This document shows, piece by piece, positions 23,819-35,403 of a stretch of 64,000 bases of DNA; positions within the stretch are counted from its first letter, which is position 1, and the number at the start of each line of letters is the position of its first letter. The stretch comes from Avena insularis (taxonomy: Eukaryota; Streptophyta; Magnoliopsida; Poales; Poaceae). Under the pieces are notes generated by a model. That model was not told the DNA's origin and searched no databases. It saw nothing but the letters and a program-made list of their open reading frames with translations. The position numbers and the translations under genes were made by a program. The DNA lies in contig CM042685.1 of assembly GCA_023614405.1 (NCBI GenBank), positions 238,803,661 through 238,867,660 on the forward strand, read 5' to 3'.

Positions 23819-26120
23819 CTGATCGATCAACAAAAAACAAGCGTCAGAGGGCAAGATTCTGCATATAACGTAACTTAATTCAGGAACAAATAGTATATCT
23901 TCAGAGTAGAAAAAATGAATATTTACTTTTGAACTAGCTGTAGGTGCAATCTGCTTTGAATTTCTCATTTACAAACTAATGGATATATTGAAGTAAAAGA
24001 AACGAAGGTATTCTGTAACATAAGTAGAGTACCGGAACCATAAACAGACACAGAGGGGAAAAAACAAATTTTGCCATCTAAATCAAAACTTCGGGAGAAA
24101 AACTCTGCCCACTAAAACTAGCATATTTACCTAAAGACCTAAAATTCAGAACAAGCGTTATTTAAAAGCAGAGCAAATACAACCTACATAGGAAAACATA
24201 AATGAACCATGCACACAAATATTTACTTTTCAACTAACTATAGGTGCAATCTGCTTTGAATATCTCATTTACAAACATAGCTACTAATGGAATTGAAGTG
24301 AAAGTAATGAAGGTATTCTGTAACAGAAGTAGAGTACCGGAACCATAATCAAACACACCAACAGTGGAAACTCAAAAAAAGCCATTCTAAATCTCCTTCA
24401 AGAGAAAAAATTTACCGATTAAATCTTGCATATTTACCTAAAGACCTAAAATTCAGAACAAACATTATGTAAAAGCAGAGCAAGTAAACCTACATGGTAA
24501 AACATAAATGAACCACGTACTACATGACATCCGATAAACATTGATGTCACGAAGGGACTTATCAGGCCAAATTAAGTAGAATGTAATGACCTGATTGGAC
24601 AAGGTGGGCATCCACTTAAACCTCTGTTAGAATGTATGTCTTCTGTTAGAAGTTACACTCATCAGGCAAAATTCTCGTAAAAACAGTCTATGCTGCTACT
24701 GGTGAGAATTATTCTCCAGTCCGTGAGAAATTCATATATAATCTAAAGATCACCTTGACGATAAAAAGTTCTATATCGAACCTCTGTCCTGAAGTCATTC
24801 TGAATAATCTAGGCAAACAAAATCGGGAGGGTAGCACGCAGTGTAGTTTTTGCAAGCCTGGTGCGTGGAGGTTTATGTTCTTATGATGGTCAATTTTCCT
24901 CTTCTAGAATGAAATGATTTTTAGCAAACATAATTTTTATATTTTTACAGGTTTCATATGCTACCAGCTGGTTTCATACATGGTCTATATTGTGGCGAAC
25001 TGAGCAGCAGGGTTATTTGGCAACTGGGTGCATGCTATTTGGAACGGTAGCTCAGGGCTTGTTTACCGGATATGGATGGTGATTTGGCAATAGGGTGTAA
25101 TGCTTGAGAGAGCTCCTATCATTCAAGTGTATCATTGTTTTCTCTCCTGTGTGGAGCTACGAACAATTGTAATGACTCTCTTAGATAAGAATACCATATG
25201 ACCACATATTATATATCCACACAGTACAGCAAGATGGAAAAAAAATCATGAATGTGAAATCAATAAGAACGAAAAGTAAACATGAATAATCCTTTATTTT
25301 TTCGGCAACCAGCTATCGTATTGGTGGATGGCACTCACAGAACGACGAAACCTGAACAACAAGCAATGTATAAACTGCCCAATGAAATTGGAAAAGCACA
25401 GAGAGGCCCATACAAACTCATATGCACAAATAATCACAGGTTTCAACATATTTCCGTCTTTATGCACAATGCTGTTAAAATTTCTATATACAAACTTACA
25501 TACTTAAGAAAACAACAGTTCTTCTGAACTACAAGAGCAACAACAGGTGATCATCCCAAAACAAATTACTGCAAACCCAGTGGCCAGAGACAAGAATCAT
25601 TCTAAAATTCCAACCCCAGGACTACAAAAAAATCCGTCACGCTACAAAACACAGGAATCCATCAATCTGTTTGCAGAAAAGTACAACGGCAGTCACAGTT
25701 CACCCATATTGAACAGGCACGATCTATTGCAGGTCTACAGAAAGTATCACAGGATCATGTAAAAACTAATCATGGCATGAAATTAAAAGCCTCTAGCATG
25801 CTCAAAATAAAAAGAGGCCGAAACCCTCATACTATGAGCGACGACGAGGAGAACCGAGAACAGCATGTCAGCACAAAATTAGGCACGGACAAGCATGACC
25901 ACGATCCACAAACACATCGCAAACCAAGTTACACGCCTCTAAAACTACACGCAAGCATCATGGACGGATCCGTGACACATGTGTCATTGTGTGACAAATA
26001 GTAGGAGAGAAATCAAGCATAAAAAGGCCTTACCAAAACAAGCGTGCAGACGGGGGTCTTCCTATCTGAGATCGGAAGTGGAGAAGGGGGAGGAATTGGG
26101 AGGGGACGAGCGAGAATCAC
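23819..26120 (-). other. Inferred 5' UTR intron of the LeuRS gene, 2302 bp
   Basis: On the minus strand the donor is ATTGAG followed by GTGATTC (exon end 26121), and the acceptor is TTTTTTGTTGATCGATCAG just before GAAAATG. The stretch is AT-rich and has no coding frame of its own. It contains a 300-bp tandem duplication (23921-24517). Inferred from splice signals and the GC-rich block at 26121-26240; cDNA would confirm. Confidence 0.55.
23921..24517. repeat. Tandem duplication, two units of about 300 bp
   Basis: ATTTACTTTT begins each unit at 23921 and 24221. Later shared stretches include AGGTGCAATCTGCTTTGAAT, GTAGAGTACCGGAACCATAA and ACCTAAAGACCTAAAATTCA. The second unit differs by small indels and substitutions. 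Confidence 0.9.
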
Positions 26121-26240
26121 CTCAATGCGAGCAACCGCCGCGCCGAACCACCTTCCGCCGGCGAGAGGAGCGCTCGAGTCGCCGGAGAGTTAGTGCTGGA
26201 GGCGGCTTGACTGCCTCTGAGAGACGAAGAAATTTTGTTT
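26121..26240 (-). other. Probable 5' UTR exon of the LeuRS gene
   Basis: A GC-rich block ends on the minus strand at a good donor (GAG followed by GTGATT). There is no other gene it could serve. The start is uncertain. Confidence 0.5.
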
Positions 26241-26442
26241 TGTCTGAGCAAGGAGTTCTTTTTCTTTTTATTAAGGCCCAATTGTGTTCCAGTCCTACTA
26301 GTCTTTAACTTGGGCCGCCCGTTATCTGAGCCGTGGTCGCCGACTGGTGGGCCAACGGCTTTGTCACGTGATCCTTCTCCGTATCTGCCCCTCGTCCTCT
26401 CCGCCCCACCAGCGAGGCAGCGGCGGCCGCCTGTTCGACGAA
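26241..26442. promoter_or_regulatory. Likely shared bidirectional promoter of LeuRS and KAPA synthase
   Basis: About 200 bp separate the probable LeuRS leader and the KAPA synthase start codon. It holds three site-II-type boxes: GGCCCA at 26275-26280 (TGGGCC on the minus strand), TGGGCC at 26311-26316 and at 26348-26353. A G-box CACGTG is at 26365-26370. Site II boxes are known TCP-binding elements of plant housekeeping genes. No clear TATA box on either side. Confidence 0.6.
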
Positions 26443-29400
26443 ATGGCGCACTGGGATGCGCTCGTGGACGCCGCGCTCGCCGGGCTGGCATCCAAGAGCC
26501 TCCTGCGCGCCACGCGCCCCATTTCGCTTGCGCCTCCGCCCGCGCCGCCGAAGACTTACCCAGGACCCGGCCCGTGGGACCGCGCCGGCGTCGAGATCCG
26601 CCTCGACCGCGCCACCCTCCACCAGTGGCTCGCCGAAGGTCCGCACCAGCGTCAATATCTCACTGTTTCTTTTTGTGTTCCTTCTTCCTCGCAATTATAC
26701 CCTGGACAAATTCTGCTTAACTCTTTTTGCTGCCTTGCCGTGTGACTGTGTCCTTGTTAGGATATGTTTTGCAAAAAAAAAAAAAAGCACAAGAGTTCGT
26801 TTGTTCTTATTGTTTCCAATTTTATGAAACTTTGAAGATTTACTGGTAGTGCTCTCTACATGGCTTGTTCATGGGCACGTTTGGTTTAGGTGGTGAGGCT
26901 AGTGGCCAAGAAGAGGAGCTGGGTGAGAAGCTGATTCTTTTCTCCGGCAATGACTACATGGGACTCAGCTCCCATCCGGCAATCCGTGAGGCCGCAGCAA
27001 AGGTGCGGAAGTTCTGCAGTTGTAGAGATTGTTAGGTCTGTCAAGTATTGTGAATTGGTTGCCAGCGATTTAGCTAAGCATGATGGTTAATGGAATTCCC
27101 TCCTTGTAAAAAAGTATTCTGAATAGATGGGTCTGTGATTGTGCTAACGATCATCTGTTAGGCAGCTCAAGAGTATGGCATGGGCCCAAGAGGCTCCGCT
27201 TTGATATGCGGGTATACAAATTATCACAAATTGGTGGAGGAATCACTGGCAGAGTTGAAGAAAAAAGAGGTGCAGTATCGTAGTATTTTGAGTTCATATT
27301 GCCATAGCTTCATAAGTTTTGCTTCCTTATTGTAGAGACTTTTTACAGGATTGCCTTCTCTGCCCCACCGGATTTTCTGCCAATATGGCTGTGATGACTG
27401 CTCTGGGAAGTATCAGCTCTCTTTTGGCGGTTGGGAGAAAACCCACAGAGGATGAGAGGATTGCTATTTTTTCAGATGCTCTGAACCATGCTTCGATCAT
27501 CGATGGGATTCGCCTTGTTGAGCGACAGCAAGAAGCTGTATCATTTGTTTACAAGCACTGTGACATGTCCCATCTTGATTTCCTCCTGTACGTTTTTCAT
27601 TTCCCAGTCATAATATGCCAGATGTAACAATTAACCAAGTTAACTAAAAATACAATATTATTGTCCGTGCAGGTCCAGTTGCTCAATAGAAAAGAAAGTT
27701 GTTGTCACGGATAGGCAAGGTTTTCTCAAAATAAATGTCATCAATCAAGAAGCATTTGTGTTTTTGTCAAGTATTAAGTAGTAGCACATGCTTGTGTATG
27801 CATAATGACAGAGAACCAAATTCAGAAGCTCTTTTCATTGGTACAATGCAGCTTGTTCAGCATGGATGGTGATTTTGCTCCACTACCTGAACTTGTGGAA
27901 TTACGCAGGAAGTATGGATTTCTATTGGTCATCGATGATGTTAGTAACTTTATCTCCCCTCAAATGAATCTTTGCAAAACTTGTTAGTAATCAATTTTTT
28001 TTGCAATTTTCCTTGTCAAGGCACATGGAACACTTGTTTGTGGTGATAATGGTGGTGGTGCACCTGAGCTGTTTGAATGTGAGAATGAAATTGACATATG
28101 TGTTGGCACCTTAAGCAAGGCTGCTGGCTGCATGGGTGGGTTTGTAGCATGCAGGTAATCTACTCTTTAGTAATACATCTGCCATGAGCTTCTCTCTGGA
28201 AATGAACATGCAGGTCTTCCATATAAAACCTTAAAGGAATGCATGAAAATCTGATGCAGTTCTTATCGCACATACACACGCAGGGCAGTATGTACATCAG
28301 GGCCAATTTGAATGTGGAAACATACACTAGATCAGATTGTCGCCTTCATGCAATCTGTGACGTCATGAATGCATGCACTTTTGGTACAGGTTGTCAGTCT
28401 GATGACTTTGTGACATTGAGCTATTGATTTTAGTACAAAAAGGTAGGTCATATAATGTGATTTTGAAGGTTCTGAGGGTCGCCATCTAAGTTATGAAAAA
28501 TTTGCACCACAGCACCTCATGCTTATAAAATCAGTGAGCAGGGGATACTTTGTTATGCACATACAACACTGATATGTATGATACTGGACACAGGACGATC
28601 AGCATTTAACACTGCATGGCTTCCCTGCACTTTGGTTGATATGACATCTTTAATTCTTTATAGTTTACGGCCTAATAACTAATAATTTGCAATCTATTGA
28701 GCAGCACTCGATGGAGGAGGTTAATTCAATCGCGAGGTCGTTCATTCATATTTTCAACTGCTTTACCAGTGCCAGTAGTTGCTTCTGTTCATGGTAATAT
28801 TCACAACTTACCACCTATGTCACAGACCCCCTCTAAAAATGAATATTGCACACTGACAATCTGTCATTGTCTTGTCCGTCAGTATATTGAGCTGAGTGTC
28901 CAATATTAATCTCTATCAGTATTTTCTCTTCCCTTTTTTATTGGTAATACTTATAGTGCTGTTCTAGTATATTTTCACAATGGTAGTAAGAATGATAACT
29001 GAATAAAAGACTCCTGCTTGCTTAAAACCTACAGCATCAGGAACTTGCATTTTCTCTGCAAGGAACTAGCATATATATATCTGTTTAATATCCATGATGT
29101 TTCTGATTCCAGCGGCCCTCCATGTCTCAAGGAAGGAAGAATGGCGGAGATCATTGGTCTGGAGGCACGTTCAATATTTTGCCTCTTTGACGGAACTTGA
29201 TATAACTAGTCCCATAATATCCATAGTAATTGGAAGTGAAGAAGCAGCACTTAGGGCTGGCAGGTTATCTCTTCGTTCCATTTTTCTATTTGTTGGTAGC
29301 CTCAGTTAATTTATGTTCCTAATGAAATTCATTTGAAACTGCAGGCATATGCTGAGATCTGGATTTCATGTTACACCAATTCGACCACCCACAGTACCGC

Positions 29401-29656
29401 CCAACTCATGCAGGTTGCAGATGAATCCTGCCTTGATCAGTACTGCAAATGAGACTCTGTGTTTCAACTTTCCACCAGTATTAACTGTCACGAGACTCTT
29501 GGCAGGTTGCGAATAACTCTGAGCGCTTCTCATACCTCGGATGACATCAAGAGGCTGGTCGATGCACTCGCTCCCTGGCTACCTGACAAGCATGCCAAGC
29601 GGAGTTTTTCCAAGGGGCGTGCTGAACAGAGCTTTGCCGCGTCATCAAAACTGTAA
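26443..29656 (+). CDS. BIOF: 8-amino-7-oxononanoate (KAPA) synthase, biotin biosynthesis
   Basis: It condenses pimeloyl thioester with alanine in the first committed step of biotin synthesis (PLP enzyme). Coding exons: 26443-26638, 26890-27002, 27162-27269, 27349-27587, 27673-27714, 27852-27939, 28021-28154, 28705-28793, 29113-29263, 29345-29413, 29506-29656. They total 1380 bp, 459 aa, in phase throughout. Visible motifs are SGNDYMGL near 84-91, GPRGS 111-115, SDALNHAS 181-188, IDDAHG 260-265 (Asp261 and His264 contact PLP in the family) and TLSKAAG with Schiff-base Lys295. All introns are GT-AG except intron 5 (GC-AG, AG then GCAAGG). The protein ends SKL, a canonical PTS1, and has no evident N-terminal transit peptide, so peroxisomal location is likely, as reported for plant and fungal homologues. 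No inactivating change seen. Divergent from LeuRS. Confidence 0.93.
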
Positions 29657-30555
29657 GGAGCCTGAGCTAAAACTACATTGTAGCGGCGCTGGATGTACTG
29701 GGTTACGAGGGAGAAACCAGAGCAATAACTAGTCGTTGACATGATCATTTGTATCCACTTTCTGGCACAACGAGATGTTTCCACAACTGGTATAGTATAT
29801 GATCTTGTGAGGCGTACTACCCTCGGTACCCTGAAGATATCCATGTAGAAATGGATTTGGGTATCTCCATATTGGGAGCTAGCTTGTGGCTGTTCTGTAA
29901 CTGGAAACACCCTCCCTCCGTATGTCATGTAAGTAGAGGCCACTGAACTGTCCCAACGCAGGAGTCTCGACAGAGATGGAAATTTCACAGGAATCGAGGG
30001 ACTGAAACCAGGGCCTGAGAAAGCTTCTGATCCAATTCATAGTAGACTCTCAACTTCAGATGTTTTTATAACCCTCCCTGTTCTGAAGCATTGTCCAGTT
30101 CGTGAGAACAGTATATGCCATAATAGCGTGTTACGATTGTCCGATTACAAATATATCTGGATTTCCAAGCAAAACAAAAGACCAGCTTCTGATCAAACAC
30201 AAGAAGCATTCCTTTTGTGTAGTATTTAGCTAGGAAGGACGTATGCACATACATAATTTAAAATTAAGGAGCATATTTCATAGAAAAAGAAGAAGCTGCA
30301 TATGTATATGACAAAGGAAGTAAACACACATATTATTCCATAATTAGGACAAACAAAGTGCGAGTTCTGAACACACATACATCGTCTCAACTCTGTGGAT
30401 CGACTGAGTATAGGTAGTAGCTAATTAAGTAACCGAGTAAGGACTCTGCCGCCATGGCCTGCATCGTCAAGCTCCAGCAGTAGCATGCAGCTTGATGCCT
30501 TTAGGCTAGCCTGCATGTGTGTGGCATATATATATGCATGGGATGAACCGTAGGT
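29657..30555. other. Intergenic between convergent genes
   Basis: It holds the 3' UTR of KAPA synthase (extent unknown) and the 3' UTR of the RRM-like gene on the other strand. No further frame or repeat recognised. Confidence 0.6.
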
Positions 30556-31558
30556 TCAAGCGTAGAATGTGGGGTGCCTGGCGCTGGGTATGTAGATCCT
30601 GGCCCAGAGGTGCCTGCCCTTGATGATGTACTTGGCCGTCTGCTGGCCGTCCAGCAGCAGCGGGATCATGGCCGGGCTCCGCAGCACCACCCTCCCGTAC
30701 ACCGGCAGCTGCCCTGGCGCCGCCCTCTCTACCATCACCGCCTCCACGCACGGCCCGTGAATCCTGCATCCAGCCATCCATGCACGCATGATCCTGGTAC
30801 GTTGCAGAGAGAAACCAGAGAAAGATGTCGCAGTAGTCGCGATCGAGGAAGCAGCTAGCTTACGCGTTGAAGAACTCCTCGATGTCCTCCTTGCTGATGG
30901 GGTAGCCTCGAGAGAAGGTGATGAAGAGCGAGCGGAAATCCTCCGGCAGGGGGTTGATTGTTACTCCCTGCTGCTGCTCGTACGCCGCCTGGACAGGAGA
31001 CCACGGCGTCGCCATCGCGTTCAGCCGGGAGAAGGACGCCGCCGCCGCCGTGTTGCGGGCCCCTGAAGCGGAGCCGGCGAACGCGGACACCACGGGCGCG
31101 CGCTGCACGGGGCGGATTCTGCTGGTGGCGGACCTCGGCAGGAAGACGGCGTCGTCGGCCAGGCAGCCGTCGTCGAAGGCGACGCACCAGACGTTCTTGT
31201 ACAGGGACCTGACGTCGGGCATGACCTCGTCGCGATGCGCGGCGAAGTACCCCGCGCCCTCGATGGGCTTGGCCAGGAGCGCGTTCGTGCAGGGCAGGAG
31301 CGAGCCGGCGCCCGCGAGCACCCGGCCGGCGAGGCGGGCGAGGCAGGCGAGCGCCTCCTCGATGAAGCGGAGCACGACGGGGCCCGGCAGCAAGGAGACG
31401 CGGCGGACGAAGCCATCGTGCCCCACGGACTCGAACCAGAGCCAGAGCGCCAGCACCCACCGCATGCTCTCGGCGTCCTGCGCCAGGTCCCGCACCAGAC
31501 GGTGGAACAGGCTGCGCTCCAGCCCGTGGAACAGCGCCAGCTCAAGGGCTCCCGCCAT
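30556..31558 (-). CDS. Plant protein with C-terminal RRM-like domain, function unknown
   Basis: Two exons on the minus strand: 31558-30864 and 30763-30556. The donor is CAACGC followed by GTAAGC and the acceptor is GGATGCAG. Together they give 903 bp, 300 aa. The N-terminal 200 residues are mostly helical and hydrophobic (for example RWVLALWLWFESVG), with a Ser/Ala-rich linker. Residues about 207-293 look like an RNA-recognition fold, with a strand SLFITFSRGYP, a helix KEDIEEFFNA, then YGRVVLRSP resembling an RNP1 strand. The intron cuts the domain after its first helix. The first exon is very GC-rich, as common in grass genes. It resembles a plant-specific group of uncharacterised RRM-like proteins; I cannot assign a role. 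Start chosen as the first ATG of the open frame. Confidence 0.75.
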
Positions 31559-32663
31559 GGCTACGTACCTAACCTAGCTAGCTAGCTAACCTCGATCGAA
31601 CCCTCTCCCTTGCTCGCTCTCGCCCGCGCGCGGATGGGCGATGGCACGGCGAGGGCGGGGTACAAAAAGGCCAAGCGGCTCCGGCCTCTGGCACGCCGCG
31701 CGTGCATGAGTGCGTCCACGGAGGTTTGTTGCGCCGCGGCTACGAGACAAGCCAGAGTGCACAAGGCCGGAGAGCGCGCACGGCTCGGCGGGACAGACAC
31801 ACGGCACCTCGATCGTCGTCGATCGATCGGTCACATGGAAAACCCCATCGCCGACCGGCCGAGGAGTGAGGCGCGTGAAGCTTACTCCTTGCTTGCGGTG
31901 AAGGTTTACACACTGCGTAGTAACTTACTTTGTTTCTGTGTGTAGCTTTCCTTTCTGTTTTGCTGCTGCAGTTTTGGAAAGACTTGCGGATTAGGTGCAT
32001 AAAAGACGTGGAAAGGGGCTCGCATGCAGGGAACGTACGCCATGCATCCGGCAGGGGTTCCTCGCGGCTCACAACATATATCTGTGTGCATCCAGCTCAA
32101 CAGAGCAAGATGAAACCATGTATATGTGTGCGCATTATTGGCTTTTTCTTATGATGATTCAGTGGGATGTTGGTTTACTATGGATGCTTTTTCGTAAAGT
32201 TAAAACGTATGCCAAAATTGGGGATAAGCTTCGGTTACCAAAATGCCAATTGAAAAGTTCAATAAAGGATAAGATGTTAAGAAGGGGCCATAAGAAATTA
32301 GAAATTACATCATGGCCCCGACATCTTTCTCTTATTCTTCCTTGGTTTAGACTCCTTTAGGCATGGAAAATTCCCAATATGCACGATTTAACTTATTATA
32401 TAGAGAGAAATTTCTACTAGCAAAGCTTGTTACTGACTAGGAAGCGAAGATTCTCAGTTAACTCACGTCTACCTTCTTATTGATGTGTTAGATTTGAGAA
32501 AGTTTCTTTCCTTTTGGAGGGTGTAAGAGGGGAGATAAAGTCTTTTGTGTGCAAGTGAACCTCCGTTTGCATTGTTGGCTGACAGTACAAGCAAAGAATA
32601 CTGGAATTCCTCATGGATAAACCATAGTGAAATAAGTATATCTATCATATGTGTATAGCTTTC
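31559..32663. other. Upstream/intergenic region
   Basis: The promoter of the minus-strand RRM-like gene should lie at 31559-31900 (GC-rich). The rest is AT-rich with no supported gene. Confidence 0.55.
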
Positions 32664-33259
32664 ATGGTATGTCACCACCATCACCCCTCCCAACCCACCA
32701 CCGCGTCGCCGATAAGATCACCAAAGTCGGTACGGAGGGGTTCACAGAGGAAGGCCAAGAGAAAATGATGCTCAATAGAGAAGAATAGATGAAGATAGAT
32801 ATGGAGTGGAAACCTTCTTTATATAGCCTCGACGACGGAGGATTCGAGGTGAAAGGATCACTACTTATGGCCATATTTCCCCCTCCCCCACCCCCTCATC
32901 ACCGATGAGATCACCATAGTCTGCAGGGAGGAGTTCATAAAGGCCAGGCCAAGAGCAAAGGATACTGTACAAGGAAGAATAGATGAAGATAGAGATGGAG
33001 TGGAAACCTTCTTTATATAGCCTCAACGACAGAGGATTCGAGGTGAAAGGATCACTACTTATGGCCATCATTCCCCCTCCCCCACCCCCTCATCACCGAT
33101 GAGATCGCCATAGTCTGCAGGGAGGGGTTCATAAAGGCCAAGCCAAGAGCAAAGGATACTGGAAAAGGAAGAATATATGAAGATAGAGATGGAGTGGAAA
33201 CCTTCTTTATATAGCCTCGACGACAGAGGATTTAAGGTGAGAGGATCAACACCTATGAC
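32664..33259. repeat. Tandem repeat, three units of about 194 bp
   Basis: The marker CTTTATATAGCCTC begins at 32817, 33011 and 33205, a period of exactly 194 bp. Units 2 and 3 are nearly identical; unit 1 is more diverged. On the minus strand each unit has GAGGCTATATAAAGAAGG, a TATA-box-like sequence. Confidence 0.9.
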
Positions 33260-34519
33260 TTAAGAATGCTCACGAGCCCCAAGCGGGCCAGCTAATTGGA
33301 AACCGCAACAAGAATAACTTACGCAACATTTCAATGGGAAAACACCCCCTTCCTGTTTCCCCCACACACACGTACACGCAAAACCTTAGTATGCAAGCTT
33401 TATCGAGATTGCAATGTGCAATGAGTCAAGGCCTAAACTAAATGAGTTTTTATTTACCCCAACCCTAAATTGAGTTTTAAGCTCATGAAAGCCCAAGCCA
33501 AGCGAGTAACTTGTTTATTTTTGGAAAAAATAAACAATGTAAATAGATGTGTAGAATGACATTCGCTTAAATAGGAAATGCCACTTCTTCAATCGATTGG
33601 TGCTACTATATTTAAATAAAACGTATTTTGAGGTGTCAAGAGAAAAATATCAGATGCCTCGGTGGACATGCACGCTCCATGTGCTTGTTGGGTAGGCTCC
33701 ACATGAAGAAAACCCACCGGATATTTTTTTTCACTATATTTAAATATCTCATTTTCTTTGACAAGGCTCCATATCCTACTAGCATTGAGGATCATGTCAT
33801 CAACATCAACGAGGAGAGCCCCTCCACTGAGAATCATGTCCCTAGTGGGCAGTGGCAAGGGCTTCTTCCTCCCCTCGCTTTCTGTATATGTGGACACCAA
33901 TGCCCCAATAATCTTGTTAATGGTCTTGAAAGAAATGGGTAGATGAAACAAAAAAATACAATATCTCCAATGATGCACTATTTTTCCTGGTTGTTGTATC
34001 ATTATTATTTTATGCATGCATATTAATTAAATTATTACATCATGCATGCCTTATATGATGTTCATTGTAGTCCCACTTTGGGGATTTTGCACCCTTACCT
34101 GATGGGGAGGAATTGGTGAAATATGGGATGGTGGATATGGGAGGATGATGATCAGACGATGGTGTAGCTAGAAGTACAAATTAGCGATTTTGGTAGTGAA
34201 GGGGCTCACCATGCAAAATATTAGAGATGTGGAAGGGAGAATTAGAGAAGTGAACCAGCCCTTAAGGGCAAACGTTTTGTGATAGGTGAACATCCGATCT
34301 TGTCATTAGTACTTATATAGCTTATGTATTAATAGAACATATTCGTACCACTCCATAAGCTACATTATCACTACATGCGATAGTATACTTGATAATAAGA
34401 AACAGGGAGCCTAGGCCAGACTGAAGATCTTAGCCATACAATAATTACTATTTCAACAGAAGAAAAGGTGGTGAGATTTGATCATCCGTTAGAAGATAGT
34501 ATGGTTATGTGTATTTATT
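33260..34519. other. Intergenic, no supported gene
   Basis: AT-rich with short frames on both strands. A TATTTAAATA-like motif occurs twice (about 33608 and 33737), which may mark a small degenerate transposon. Nothing stronger seen. Confidence 0.5.
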
Positions 34520-34684
34520 CAGTGGCGGAGCTTGGAAAGGATCTCTGGGGCAAAGTACAAAACTTCATGGTCTAGGGAAGGCTTAAAAAATTCTAGTCTA
34601 AACCTTGTGAAAAATTTTCTTCGATAGAACTTCAACAGCTAGGGGGGAGGTGGCCCCCTTGACATGTGCATAGCTTCACCGTTG
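34520..34684. mobile_element. Possible MITE-like insertion
   Basis: The left end CAGTGGCGGAGCTTGG is an end motif seen in several plant small transposons. The right end ATAGCTTCACCGTTG is an imperfect inverted match. No clear target duplication. Confidence 0.3.
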
Positions 34685-34960
34685 ATCAAAGGGGTCGAAG
34701 TTTCTACAAATAGATAACTCACTAGCAAATGACCCATGACTAGATAAGCCAGGATTCTTGGACTAGTAGAGTTTATTTAACTAATATACAGTTAAATATA
34801 CATAATTCTTATTTAAGTCAAGAATACTTCATAAACAAGGACACACATGGATCACATATCTGTAGCAAGAAGAGAGCACATAAAATTAAGGGGCGCATCG
34901 CAGCCTAGATAGCACTCAATATTCTTCAGTTTGTACGACCTATAGCATGCAAGTGCTCAG

Positions 34961-35403
34961 TGTAACACCCCGGACTTTCCGTGCCCGGGCTGTCATCCCT
35001 GGCAGCTTACTAGGATATCTAGACTGACTCCACGAACCAACACTAGTCTTTTATGTGTACTTTGTACTCACTTGTGCGCATCCGATACCTACGTTCCGGA
35101 CGATCACCCATCCTCAAATTGCTTCATGCTAAACACATTTATACTAAAGGTTCTTTTTAATGAGCTTTCAGAAAAAAAGTTACAACTTGTTTGTGTGAGT
35201 ATCCTATAAATCCTATTAACATGTTCTAGGATCTCACAGTCACTAGCAGAATCTTTACCTGATCATAGATGGGTGACATAGATAACGAGGTCGCCAACGA
35301 TCCTGGCCATTCTAGAGTTCATGAAGTAGTTGGAATTAATCAGGGATATGCCACTTGTAGAATTAGAGGACATGTTCACTTGGAAACTCGCGATCTCCAC
35401 ACA
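34961..35403 (+). repeat. Gypsy-type LTR fragment, start only
   Basis: It starts TGTAACACCCCGGAC, a common start of grass Gypsy LTRs. It is interrupted after 443 bp by the next LTR at 35404. No other end is in the window. Confidence 0.5.

Noticed and set aside
26117..26491. 124-codon minus frame across the promoter
   Set aside because: Crosses the shared promoter and the KAPA synthase first exon; composition driven by GC.
30855..31585. Other long frames over the RRM-like first exon
   Set aside because: Very GC-rich exon keeps all frames open; only the chosen frame splices in phase to an RRM-like end.
32662..33071. Two similar 68-70-codon minus frames as a gene family
   Set aside because: They are similar only because they lie in the 194-bp tandem repeat; no third intact copy and no known domain.
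32664..33259. CRISPR-like array
   Set aside because: Three 194-bp direct units with no short repeat/spacer pattern in a plant genome.
33589..34017. 142-codon minus frame
   Set aside because: AT-rich, no domain, no splice context; insufficient support.
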